The translations under genes and the position numbers were made by a program. Below are positions 34,243 through 41,934 of a stretch of 64,000 nucleotides of DNA, piece by piece (positions within the stretch are counted from its first letter, which is position 1; every line of letters begins with the position of its first letter). This DNA is from Rhodoferax_B ferrireducens_A (GTDB taxonomy: Bacteria; Pseudomonadota; Gammaproteobacteria; Burkholderiales; Burkholderiaceae_C). The stretch spans positions 1-64,000 of the forward strand of contig NZ_JAVDXT010000007.1 of assembly GCF_031458075.1 (NCBI RefSeq), written 5' to 3'. Below the pieces are notes generated by a model. It saw nothing but the letters and a program-made list of their open reading frames with translations, was not told where the DNA came from and did no database searches.

Positions 34243-36635
34243 CACACCGCCTCGGCAACCGGAGTCCGCGCCCAGACTGCCGAGAAGCACAGGGCCAAAA
34301 TAGCGCCAGGACCGACGGTCAGGCCCATGGCCTGCAGCACCGGCACCTGCGAAAATCCCAAAATGCCAAAGCCCACTACCGTCGTCAGGTTGGCAAACAG
34401 CAGGGAGGCCAGGATGCGTGGCGTGATTTCGCCTTGGCCGGCGCTGAAAAACAGCGCGTAATTGGAACCCACGGCTACCGTCAACAGCAGCCCCACCAGA
34501 TGCAGAATCGTCAGGCTCTGTCCCACCGATACCAGTGCAGCAGCCACGCACAGCACAGCGCCCGCCAAAGGTGCCAGTACCCGCAGCACGGCAATCGGCG
34601 AACGTAAAACCACGGCCAGCAGCACCACGATGGCCAGCAGCCCAGCACCCGATAGCTGCACCGCCTCACGCAAGTAGCTGCCGTAGAGACGGTTGGATTC
34701 ACCCTTCATGTCCACAAACAAGGCGCCCGTCGTCGCCAGCAACGGACGGATACGTGCCGGATCGATGTCGCCGGAAGCCAATGCATGCAGTGGCAAAAAT
34801 ACGCTCCAGCGCGGCTGGCCATCGATCGCTTTCTGCTGCAGCAGCATGGCGTCCACCGCCAACGCCAGAGACGTACCCGCCAGATCCGCACGCTGCAGGC
34901 CGGGCGCCCGGCGGGCCGCCTCGACATCCTGCACAAACGGCGCCAAACGTTCGGCCCGCAGCGGCATATCCACCAACGCCTCGGCCAGACGCAACTGCAG
35001 CTCGGGCGTGGTTGGCAGGCTGGCCTGCCGCGCCTGCTGGGTCGCCAGGCTGGGCAGCATGCTGGTGGGGCTGTCCACCCCGGCGATCGTGTGATCGTCC
35101 ACCAATGGCTGCAGAACTGCGACCACTCTTTCAGCGCCCTGCAAAACCTCTTCCTGGCTGCCGCCCGACACCACCACCAGGTAGCGCACATCGGGCGCGC
35201 CCAGATCGGCGCGCAACGCCATATCCAGCGCCACGTCGCTGGCCGACACCGGGCTCAGCGCCGCCAGCTCCTGGTTCCACACCCGGTGCCGCTGCAGCAC
35301 CAGGGTCAACGCAGCCAACACGCACAGGCCCAGCACGGCCCAGCGCAGCGCAGCCGCCCGCCGCACCACACGGGCCAGCCGCGCGCCCAGCGCCGATACG
35401 TCGCGCACGCGAAAGCGGGCGGGCAGCAGTTGCGGCAGCACAAAGCGGGTCACGGTAGCTGCAGCCACCAACCCGGCAATCGAATACAGGCCTAGTTGCG
35501 CCAAGCCTGGAAAGCCCGACAGCAACAAAGACGAGAAACCACAGATCGAGGTCATCACCCCCAGCCGGATGGTCGGCCAGAAACGGCGTACCCAGCCATC
35601 CTTGCCCGCACCGCCGGCCAGCGCCGCCTGGTCCGACTGCACAAACAGGTAAATCGAATAATCCACCGCCTCGCCGATCAACGTGGTGCCAAAGCCCAGG
35701 GTCAGGCCATGCACCGTGCCAAAGCCCAGACTGACCGCCGCGACCCCGGCCAGCGCACCCGCCAGCACCGGAAGCAAGCCAAGCGCCAGCGTGACGAAGG
35801 AACGGTAAATCAGCCATAGCAAAAACGCGATCACCACGATGCTAATGGTCGACAAACGCGTGACCTCGGACTCTATGGTGTTGCGCACATTCACGCCAAA
35901 CACGCCCGGTCCGGCCAGCACCAGCCGGGCCTGCAACGCCGATCCTTGCTGGGCTTGCACCGCCCCGGCAAAGGCGGTGCGGATCGACTCCATGGCCTGC
36001 TGCTGCCCGTCGGTATCCGATCCCGCCGCGCGGGTTTGCAGCAACAGCAAGGCGCGCTGTGCATCGCGTGAGACCCATACGCCGTCGGCGCTACGCGGAC
36101 CATTGCCGCCACGGCCTCCGCGATCCAGGCTGTCAAGCAGTAAAGGCAATTCCCCCGTCGGGTCACGCGGCAGCAGTGACTTGACCAGCAAGCCAGCAGG
36201 CGAGGCCAGCAGATCCAGCGTATCACCCAGTGCCACCCGCAGGCCGTCCACCGTGAAATGCGCAGACACCATCGCCGGACTCAGCTGGTAACGGTGCGCC
36301 ATCAAAAAAGCTTGGTCCTGCTCCAGGCCCATGGCTTCGCCATTGCCTACGTTGCTGAACTGCGCCTCGCCGCGCAAGCGCTGCGCCATGGCTTTGGACA
36401 AGGCCGCCCGGGTCGGCGCATCACCGCCTTCCACGCCCACCAGTACCAGCCGCGACACCAACCCATCACGCAACTGGTCGACCAGCAACTGCTGCTCGGG
36501 CGTCGGCGCCTGTGGCAAAAAGGCCGACATATCGGCGGTAAAGCGGGCTTTGCCAATCACCACGCAGCACAACAGCAAGGCAGCCAGGGCCAGCCATACA
36601 GGGACAAAGCTGCGCTGGAACAGCCGCTTCGTCAT
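34242..36635 (-). CDS. MMPL-family RND exporter
   Basis: 797 residues. Topology is the RND pattern: one N-terminal helix (about 10-28), a periplasmic loop to about 250, and five helices including SIVVIAFLLWLIYRSFVTLALGLLPVLAG. A second helix/loop/helix block mirrors the first. GFGTTLIGEAVDYSIYLFVQ holds the conserved membrane acidic and Tyr residues seen in lipid-exporting MMPL proteins. Members of this subgroup accompany LolA-like proteins and acyl carrier proteins in aryl-polyene clusters, where they likely move the lipid product to the periplasm. The start overlaps the LolA-like gene by 4 bases. Confidence 0.85.
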   Translation of the reverse strand: MTKRLFQRSFVPVWLALAALLLCCVVIGKARFTADMSAFLPQAPTPEQQLLVDQLRDGLVSRLVLVGVEGGDAPTRAALSKAMAQRLRGEAQFSNVGNGEAMGLEQDQAFLMAHRYQLSPAMVSAHFTVDGLRVALGDTLDLLASPAGLLVKSLLPRDPTGELPLLLDSLDRGGRGGNGPRSADGVWVSRDAQRALLLLQTRAAGSDTDGQQQAMESIRTAFAGAVQAQQGSALQARLVLAGPGVFGVNVRNTIESEVTRLSTISIVVIAFLLWLIYRSFVTLALGLLPVLAGALAGVAAVSLGFGTVHGLTLGFGTTLIGEAVDYSIYLFVQSDQAALAGGAGKDGWVRRFWPTIRLGVMTSICGFSSLLLSGFPGLAQLGLYSIAGLVAAATVTRFVLPQLLPARFRVRDVSALGARLARVVRRAAALRWAVLGLCVLAALTLVLQRHRVWNQELAALSPVSASDVALDMALRADLGAPDVRYLVVVSGGSQEEVLQGAERVVAVLQPLVDDHTIAGVDSPTSMLPSLATQQARQASLPTTPELQLRLAEALVDMPLRAERLAPFVQDVEAARRAPGLQRADLAGTSLALAVDAMLLQQKAIDGQPRWSVFLPLHALASGDIDPARIRPLLATTGALFVDMKGESNRLYGSYLREAVQLSGAGLLAIVVLLAVVLRSPIAVLRVLAPLAGAVLCVAAALVSVGQSLTILHLVGLLLTVAVGSNYALFFSAGQGEITPRILASLLFANLTTVVGFGILGFSQVPVLQAMGLTVGPGAILALCFSAVWARTPVAEAV

Positions 36636-37210
36636 GGCGTGGAGACGCTTTCAATCTGCATGACCGACCGGTCTTTGTCGGCTTGCTCTATCTCGATGCT
36701 GCGCAACTCTGCGCGCTCGCCCTGCATGGTGATGCGCTGCAACACGGCCAGCATTTTGGGGTCCAGCGGGCGTAGCACCAGCGTCCAGCGGGCTTCGGTG
36801 CCGTCCAGGTTCAGCTGGAACAGACGCTCCAGCGTTGCACGGTCGCCGGCCAGCGTGCCGCGTATGCTTTCCACGAAGGCCCCGAGCTCGGGGTAGTCTT
36901 TGACCCGCAGCGTGTACTGGCGCTTGCCGCGCTCTACCGTCACCGTGTCATGGTCTAGCACCAGGGTTTCGGGTTTGGGCTTCAGGGTACGCTTTTCCAG
37001 CCGGTCGGGCGCGGTGTAGAACAGCTCACCCGACGACAGCACCGGCTTGTCGAGCAAGGCGATGAATTTTTGCTCGGTAAAAGTGGCGCGCGCCGAGGTA
37101 TTGCGCGCCAGGGCCTGCATCAGCTGCTCCAGGCCCCAGCTGGCGTGCGCCGATGCCGCTGCCAGGCACAGCACGGCAGCGCTCCAAAGTCGTACGATTT
37201 TTTGCATCAT
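36632..37210 (-). CDS. LolA-like outer membrane lipoprotein carrier protein
   Basis: 192 residues. A signal peptide (LWSAAVLCLAAASAHA, cut near residue 23) is followed by SARATFTEQKFIALLDKPVLSSGELFYTAPDRLEKRTLKPKPETLVLDHDTVTV. This is the LolA half-barrel pattern (F.Q......L.....G.......P..L.....P). It is distinct from housekeeping LolA, and its tight coupling to the MMPL gene and acyltransferase indicates a dedicated periplasmic carrier for the lipid of this module. Confidence 0.85.
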   Translation of the reverse strand: MMQKIVRLWSAAVLCLAAASAHASWGLEQLMQALARNTSARATFTEQKFIALLDKPVLSSGELFYTAPDRLEKRTLKPKPETLVLDHDTVTVERGKRQYTLRVKDYPELGAFVESIRGTLAGDRATLERLFQLNLDGTEARWTLVLRPLDPKMLAVLQRITMQGERAELRSIEIEQADKDRSVMQIESVSTP

Positions 37211-38133
37211 GGGCTCGGATGTGGTGCCGCGGGCGGCTGCCAGAAGTCAAAGAAGTTGAACCAGTTGGTGGGAGCTACGTGGCAGTATTTCTCCAGCAGC
37301 GCGGCATAGCACTCCATGGCCGTCTGCACTGCCGCTTCGCGCCCGCCCGCAGGAATCTGCGAAAAGTCCGCCACCATTTCGAAATGGATGTCGTAGCGCT
37401 TGCCGCCCCCGTACAGGCCGGTCATGAACAGCACCGGGCGGCGCAAGATCGCCGCCATGCGGAACGGCCCGACCGGCAACTGCGCCGGAGCCCCCAAAAA
37501 AGACAGAGTCCGCGTGCCAGTCGACCCCAGCGAGCGGTCGGCCAAAATGCCCACCACGGCACCCGACTCCAGCAAATCGTGTACCGAGATCATCGAGTCC
37601 ACCTTGCCCAGTGGCACGATATGGCTGTGTACAGCCGGGTTGATAGCCTGCAGCAAAGCGTTGATCTTGCGGGCGTTTTCCTCGAACATCGCCATTGCCA
37701 GGCGCAGCCCCGGCTGCTGCTGGCCTACCGCACGCAGCACCTCAAAACTGCCCAGGTGCCCGCCCAGCATGAATGCCCCCCGCCCCTGCGCCAGCACCTC
37801 CCGGACCAGGCCGTCCCCTTGCACCCGGATGTCAAACAAATCGAAGCGGTCATTGACCAGATAGATCCGGTCGTGGATGACCGAGGCAAACGCTAGAAAG
37901 TGCCGGAACTGCAAGCGCCAACCCACCCGCCGGGACGGATAGACGCGGCGCAGATACTGCTTCGACGACCGCCGCGCCGACGGAGCCAGCAGCAAAAAAT
38001 AAGCCGCAATGCCGTACAGCAGGCCACGCGAGATACGCCGCCCCAGCCGCAGCGAAACCCAGGCCATCAGGCGCAGCATCAGCAAATTGCTGCGCTCCGG
38101 GCGCTGCGTCCAATGTGTCGTATCGTCGATCAT
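37207..38133 (-). CDS. LpxL/HtrB-like lipid acyltransferase
   Basis: 308 residues from ATG 38133. A membrane segment near 28-48 (ISRGLLYGIAAYFLLLAPSA) precedes the acyltransferase core. There, FMLGGHLGSFEVLRAV supplies the HxxxE/D-type catalytic motif, followed by VGILADRSLGSTGTRTLSFLGAPAQLPVGPFRMAA (substrate-binding). This family also occurs in aryl-polyene and related clusters, where it attaches the ACP-borne chain to a lipid or sugar. A non-coding gap of 106 bases separates it from the gene before it, unusual for the tight operon. It overlaps the LolA-like gene by 4 bases. Confidence 0.85.
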   Translation of the reverse strand: MIDDTTHWTQRPERSNLLMLRLMAWVSLRLGRRISRGLLYGIAAYFLLLAPSARRSSKQYLRRVYPSRRVGWRLQFRHFLAFASVIHDRIYLVNDRFDLFDIRVQGDGLVREVLAQGRGAFMLGGHLGSFEVLRAVGQQQPGLRLAMAMFEENARKINALLQAINPAVHSHIVPLGKVDSMISVHDLLESGAVVGILADRSLGSTGTRTLSFLGAPAQLPVGPFRMAAILRRPVLFMTGLYGGGKRYDIHFEMVADFSQIPAGGREAAVQTAMECYAALLEKYCHVAPTNWFNFFDFWQPPAAPHPSP

Positions 38134-38239
38134 GGCGGAACCCGCAGGCCTGACGTCAACCGCCCTGTCGCAGTCTTGCATCTGCCGTACAGGAAAAACG
38201 CACCCGAGGCCACGTACGGCACTGACAAACGCGCCCCCA

Positions 38240-38905
38240 TCAGCGCAGAGGCGGCATACCCACCTGCCGGCAGGCCTGCACGACCTGCCACAGGCTGGCC
38301 ACATCCTCGGGCGGCAGTACGCAGCGGCGCACCACGTAGTCCCCCACAAACATCATCGCGATCAAGGGCATACCCAATAGATTGGCAAATGTCGACCACC
38401 AGGCGATGGGCGCAAAACTGAACAGCAGCGCCGAAACACTGGCCGTGGCACCGAAATACAGCGTCCATGCCCAGGTCACGCCCCGCGTGTAACGCTGCAA
38501 ATGCGGCGACAACACGCCATGCACCGCAGCCGCGAAATGCGACACCAAGGGCGTTTGGCCAGCCGCCAGCGTCCGTCCGAACACCAGGCACAACAGCGTT
38601 TGCATACCCACATGCTCGAGAAAAAACAGCCACTGGTAATGCGACTGCAGCCAGTCGCCCATGGCCAGCAAACCGGCCACACCCACCGCATATAGCACCA
38701 GCATCCTAGGACGACGAGGTGAGCGCCAGGCGAGAGAAAAGGCCAGCACCAGCACCAAAAACAGGGCCGACAAGACCTGCCAGAAACCAGGTGAGGGGTG
38801 AACCGTCGCCACATGCGCTATGAGCGAATAGGCCGCACCCAGGCCCACGCCCAGTGCCACCTGACCGCCTCTCACCCACTTGCTGGCTAGCGCGGCCGAT
38901 GTCAC
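38240..38905 (-). CDS. COG4648-like integral membrane protein
   Basis: 221 residues with six or seven hydrophobic helices: GQVALGVGLGAAYSLIAHVA, VLSALFLVLVLAFSLAW, MLVLYAVGVAGLLA, WLFFLEHVGMQTLLCLVFG and others. FFLEHVGMQTLLCLVFGRTL and CVLPPEDVASLWQVVQACRQVG are typical of the membrane protein that follows the acyl carrier proteins in aryl-polyene clusters. Function unproven. It overlaps the acyl carrier protein gene by 4 bases. Confidence 0.75.
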   Translation of the reverse strand: MTSAALASKWVRGGQVALGVGLGAAYSLIAHVATVHPSPGFWQVLSALFLVLVLAFSLAWRSPRRPRMLVLYAVGVAGLLAMGDWLQSHYQWLFFLEHVGMQTLLCLVFGRTLAAGQTPLVSHFAAAVHGVLSPHLQRYTRGVTWAWTLYFGATASVSALLFSFAPIAWWSTFANLLGMPLIAMMFVGDYVVRRCVLPPEDVASLWQVVQACRQVGMPPLR

Positions 38906-39210
38906 TTGGTTCTCTGGGCTGCGATATGGTTCGCCAGGGCGCGCAGGGAACTGAAGATCCGGGCGTTGTCCTCATGGTCGGCATGCAGTTGCAAACCGTA
39001 TTGTTTGGACACAGCCAGTGACAACTCCAGGATATCGATAGAGTCCAGCCCCAGGCCGTCGCCGAACAACGGCGCATCAGCATCCACATCGGCCGCCTTC
39101 ATCTCCAGATTCAGCGCGGAGACAAGCAACTCGGCCACTTCCCGCACCAAGGCTTCATTGCCACCGGCCGAAGGGGCTGCAGACGCGGCTGGAGAAGGTA
39201 TTTCAGTCAT
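38902..39210 (-). CDS. Acyl carrier protein (aryl-polyene type)
   Basis: 102 residues. After a flexible 18-residue Ser/Ala/Pro-rich leader comes a four-helix carrier domain with LFGDGLGLDSIDILELSLAVSKQYG. Ser in LDSID is the phosphopantetheine site, and DSID rather than DSLD is typical of the specialised carrier proteins of aryl-polyene and related clusters. It is the first gene of a minus-strand operon; no ketosynthase, dehydratase or acyl-ACP ligase follows. How it is loaded is therefore unclear, perhaps from primary fatty acid synthesis or a distant locus. Confidence 0.88.
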   Translation of the reverse strand: MTEIPSPAASAAPSAGGNEALVREVAELLVSALNLEMKAADVDADAPLFGDGLGLDSIDILELSLAVSKQYGLQLHADHEDNARIFSSLRALANHIAAQRTK

Positions 39211-39237
39211 GAGGGGGGTGGGGTTTTAATTGGGCAC

Positions 39238-39261
39238 TGCATGCCGCACTATGGGCATGCA
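39238..39261. promoter_or_regulatory. 8+8 bp inverted repeat upstream of the acyl carrier protein operon
   Basis: Perfect arms TGCATGCC (39238-39245) and GGCATGCA (39254-39261) flank 8 bases. It lies 28 bases upstream of the carrier protein ATG and about 77 bases upstream of the Ada-box promoter going the other way. Plausibly an operator for the lipid operon. Confidence 0.4.
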
Positions 39262-39337
39262 AAGGCCTTTGATTTTAACGGCCCTCTCGCAAACACCTAT
39301 GCCAGCCTCAGCCAGAGGGGTTTTCCGGTCGGCCCCG

Positions 39338-39388
39338 AATTCCACCGCAAGACACGGAGTGCAGATGCATCCCGGCCATTCATACACT
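39338..39388 (+). promoter_or_regulatory. Ada-box promoter of the oxygenase-alkB operon
   Basis: AAT (39338-39340), six bases, then GCAA (39347-39350) reproduces the AAT-N6-GCAA Ada box of the E. coli ada promoter. It is followed by GACACGGAGTGC and a -10-like TACACT (39383-39388). The same blocks recur upstream of ada (40764-40813) with a one-base spacing difference. No consensus -35 is present, as expected for an activator-dependent promoter. Confidence 0.7.
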
Positions 39389-39416
39389 GGACCCGCCCCC
39401 ACAGAAGGAACAGAGC

Positions 39417-40115
39417 ATGCAATCCCCCCACAGCCTGGACTGGCCGGCTATCACGCAAAGCCTGGACGACAGCGGCTGCGCCCACATCCCCCAGCTGCTC
39501 AGCCCCGCCGAATGCACGGCGCTGGCCGGGCTGTATCCAAACACTGCGCTGTTCCGCAGCCGGGTGGTGATGGAGCGCTACAGCTTTGGCCGCGGCGAAT
39601 ACCAGTACTTCCACTACCCGCTGCCGGACCCGGTTGCCCAACTGCGCAGCGGCATCTATCCGCATCTGGTGCCGGTGGCCAACCGCTGGAACGAGGCCAT
39701 GGGCATCGCCGTGCGCTACCCCGCCGAACACGCCGACTTCCTGCAGCGCTGCCATACGGCCGGCCAGCTGCGGCCCACGCCGCTGCTGCTGCAGTACGGC
39801 CCCGGCGACTACAACTGCCTGCACCAAGACTTGTACGGCGAGCATGTGTTTCCGCTGCAGCTGGCGGTACTGCTGTCCGAGCCGGGGCGCGATTTCAGCG
39901 GCGGCGAATTCGTGCTCACCGAGCAGCGCCCGCGCATGCAGTCGCGCCCCGAAGTCGTGCCCTTGCGGCAGGGCGACGCGGTGCTGTTCGCCGTGCACCA
40001 CCGGCCGGTGCAGGGCACGCGGGGCAGCTACCGGGTGCAGCTGCGCCACGGCGTGAGCCGGGTACGTACCGGGCAGCGGCACACGCTGGGTGTGATCTTC
40101 CATGACGCACAGTGA
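39417..40115 (+). CDS. 2OG-Fe(II) oxygenase family protein in the Ada regulon
   Basis: 232 residues; AAGGA lies 8 bases upstream of the ATG. The jelly-roll iron site is visible as NCLHQDLYGEHVFPLQ (His136, Asp138) and the distal His211 in RHGVS, with Arg residues for 2-oxoglutarate in RTGQRHTLGVIFHD. FSGGEFVLTEQRPRMQSR lies between. It is not AlkB, but overlaps alkB by 14 bases and is preceded by an Ada-box promoter, so it is probably induced by alkylation damage. Homologues I recall are annotated only as 2OG-Fe(II) oxygenases. The substrate (DNA base, protein or other) is unknown. Confidence 0.85.
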   Translation: MQSPHSLDWPAITQSLDDSGCAHIPQLLSPAECTALAGLYPNTALFRSRVVMERYSFGRGEYQYFHYPLPDPVAQLRSGIYPHLVPVANRWNEAMGIAVRYPAEHADFLQRCHTAGQLRPTPLLLQYGPGDYNCLHQDLYGEHVFPLQLAVLLSEPGRDFSGGEFVLTEQRPRMQSRPEVVPLRQGDAVLFAVHHRPVQGTRGSYRVQLRHGVSRVRTGQRHTLGVIFHDAQ

Positions 40116-40761
40116 CGCACCAGCTGCCGACCTGTTCGGCAGCGCACCGGCCGAGCTGCCCCTGGCGCCGCAAGCCCTACTGCTGCAAGGCTTCGCCCTG
40201 CCCTACGTACCGCGCCTGCTGGCTGCGCTGCAGGCCATCGCGCAGGCCGCGCCGTTCCGCCACATGCGCACGCCCGGCGGGCTGGAGATGTCGGTGGCAC
40301 TGACGAATTGCGGCGCACTGGGTTGGACCAGCGATAGCCGCGGCTACCGCTACAGCGCGCACGACCCCGACAGCGGCCAGCCCTGGCCGCCGCTGCCGGA
40401 GGTGCTATTGCAGCTGGCGCACGCAGCCGCAGCGCGCGCCGGCTTCGCCGGTTTTGTTCCCGATGCCTGCCTGGTGAACCGCTACCGGCCCGGCGCCCGG
40501 CTGTCGCTGCACCAGGACAAGGACGAGCGCGACTACAGCGCACCCATCGTCTCGGTGTCGCTGGGCATTCCGGCCACCTTTCTGCTCGGAGGCTTCCGCC
40601 GCAACGACAAGAGCTTGCGCGTGCCGCTGGTGCATGGCGACGTGGTCGTCTGGGGCGGCGCCGACCGGCTGCGCTACCACGGCGTGCTGGCCGTACCGCA
40701 GGCCGAGCACCCGCTGCTGGGCGCGCAGCGCATCAACTTCACGCTGCGCAAAGCCGGATAA
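40102..40761 (+). CDS. alkB: Alpha-ketoglutarate-dependent DNA dioxygenase AlkB
   Basis: 219 residues, standard length. Oxidatively demethylates 1-methyladenine and 3-methylcytosine. MRTPGGLEMSVALTNCGALGW (base-flip region), YRPGARLSLHQDKDERDYSAPIVSVSLG with His137 and Asp139, RLRYHGVLAV with His193, and QRINFTLRKAG with Arg210 and Arg216 match E. coli AlkB (H131, D133, H187, R204, R210). Starts inside the preceding oxygenase gene. Confidence 0.95.
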   Translation: MTHSDAPAADLFGSAPAELPLAPQALLLQGFALPYVPRLLAALQAIAQAAPFRHMRTPGGLEMSVALTNCGALGWTSDSRGYRYSAHDPDSGQPWPPLPEVLLQLAHAAAARAGFAGFVPDACLVNRYRPGARLSLHQDKDERDYSAPIVSVSLGIPATFLLGGFRRNDKSLRVPLVHGDVVVWGGADRLRYHGVLAVPQAEHPLLGAQRINFTLRKAG

Positions 40762-40763
40762 AA

Positions 40764-40813
40764 AATTCAATCGCAAGACCCGGAGTGCGGCCACGCGTAC
40801 CCTTGCCTACAGT
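40764..40813 (+). promoter_or_regulatory. Ada-box promoter of ada
   Basis: AAT (40764-40766), six bases, GCAA (40773-40776), then GACCCGGAGTGC and a -10-like TACAGT (40808-40813). Nearly the same arrangement as at 39338, so ada is predicted to have its own Ada-controlled promoter 3 bases after the alkB stop. Confidence 0.7.
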
Positions 40814-40845
40814 GGCCCTACATCCCAAGCTTTTGGAGCCATGCC

Positions 40846-41904
40846 ATGAAAAATTCCGTTACCACCGCCACCGACCCACGCTGGGCCGCGGTCCAGGCCC
40901 GCGACCCTGCCGCCGACGCGCAGTTTGTCTATGCCGTCAAGACCACCGGCGTCTATGCCCGGCCCAGCAGCGCGGCACGCCTGCCGCAGCCGCAGAACGT
41001 CGAGTTCTTCGACACGCCAGCCGCGGCCGAAGCGGCCGGCTACCGCCCCAGCCGGCGCGCCGTGGCCGACCAGACGGCACTGTCGGCCCAGCACGCCGCG
41101 CTGGTGGCCACCGCCTGCCGGCAGATCGAAGCCAGCGACGGCCTGCCCAGCCTGCAGGAGCTGGCGACACAGGCCAGACTCAGTCCATTCCACTTCCACC
41201 GCGTGTTCAAGTCGGTCACCGGACTCACGCCCAAGGGCTATGCCGATGCCCAGCGGGCCCGCAAGCTGCGCGCCCAGCTGGGTCGCGGCGGCACCGTGAC
41301 CGAGGCGATCTACAGCGCCGGCTTCAACAGCAGCAGCCGCTTTTACGAGGCCGCCGACCAGCGCCTGGGCATGACGGCCAGCGACTACCGCGCGGGCGGC
41401 AGCGGCACCGCGATCCAGTTCGCCGTCGGCGCCTCGTCGCTGGGCGCGATCCTGGTGGCCGAGAGCCCGCGCGGTGTCTGCGCCATCCTGCTGGGTGACG
41501 ACCCGGACGCACTGGCGCGCGAGCTGCAAGACATGTTTCCGCAGGCCCAGCTGGTCGGCGACGACGCCGCTTTTGCCCAGCGCGTGGCCCAGGTCGTGGG
41601 CCTGATCGAAGCGCCCGGCCTGGGCCTGCAGCTGCCGCTGGACGTGCGCGGCACGGCCTTCCAGGAGCGGGTGTGGCAGGCGCTGCGCGACATCCCAGCT
41701 GGCAGCACCGCCAGCTATGCCGAAATCGCGGCCCGCATCGGCGCGCCGAACGCCTTCCGCGCCGTGGCCCAGGCCTGCGGCGCGAACCGGCTGGCGGTGG
41801 CCATCCCCTGCCACAGGGTGGTGCGCAGCGACGGCGGCCTGTCGGGCTACCGCTGGGGCGTAGAACGCAAGCGCAGCCTGCTGGAGCGCGAGGCGGCGGT
41901 CTGA
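40846..41904 (+). CDS. ada: Ada-type regulator/O6-methylguanine-DNA methyltransferase lacking the N-terminal cysteines
   Basis: 352 residues; GGAG lies 8 bases before ATG 40846. Domain order is that of Ada: N-terminal phosphotriester sensor (1-80), AraC-type helix-turn-helix (about 85-182), and methyltransferase (about 188-352). The methyltransferase retains PCHRV with active Cys322 and RNA-like arginine finger context. In the sensor domain the residues aligned with E. coli Cys38, Cys42, Cys69 and Cys72 are Ala38, Ser42, Ser69 and Ala72. The numbering coincides exactly and the flanking residues (TTGVYARPS, GYRPSRR) are conserved. The zinc site and methyl acceptor are therefore absent. The protein should repair O6-methylguanine but cannot be switched on by phosphotriesters in the known way. 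Confidence 0.92.
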   Translation: MKNSVTTATDPRWAAVQARDPAADAQFVYAVKTTGVYARPSSAARLPQPQNVEFFDTPAAAEAAGYRPSRRAVADQTALSAQHAALVATACRQIEASDGLPSLQELATQARLSPFHFHRVFKSVTGLTPKGYADAQRARKLRAQLGRGGTVTEAIYSAGFNSSSRFYEAADQRLGMTASDYRAGGSGTAIQFAVGASSLGAILVAESPRGVCAILLGDDPDALARELQDMFPQAQLVGDDAAFAQRVAQVVGLIEAPGLGLQLPLDVRGTAFQERVWQALRDIPAGSTASYAEIAARIGAPNAFRAVAQACGANRLAVAIPCHRVVRSDGGLSGYRWGVERKRSLLEREAAV

Positions 41905-41934
41905 ATCCGCCGGCCCGCACGTTACGATGCAAGG

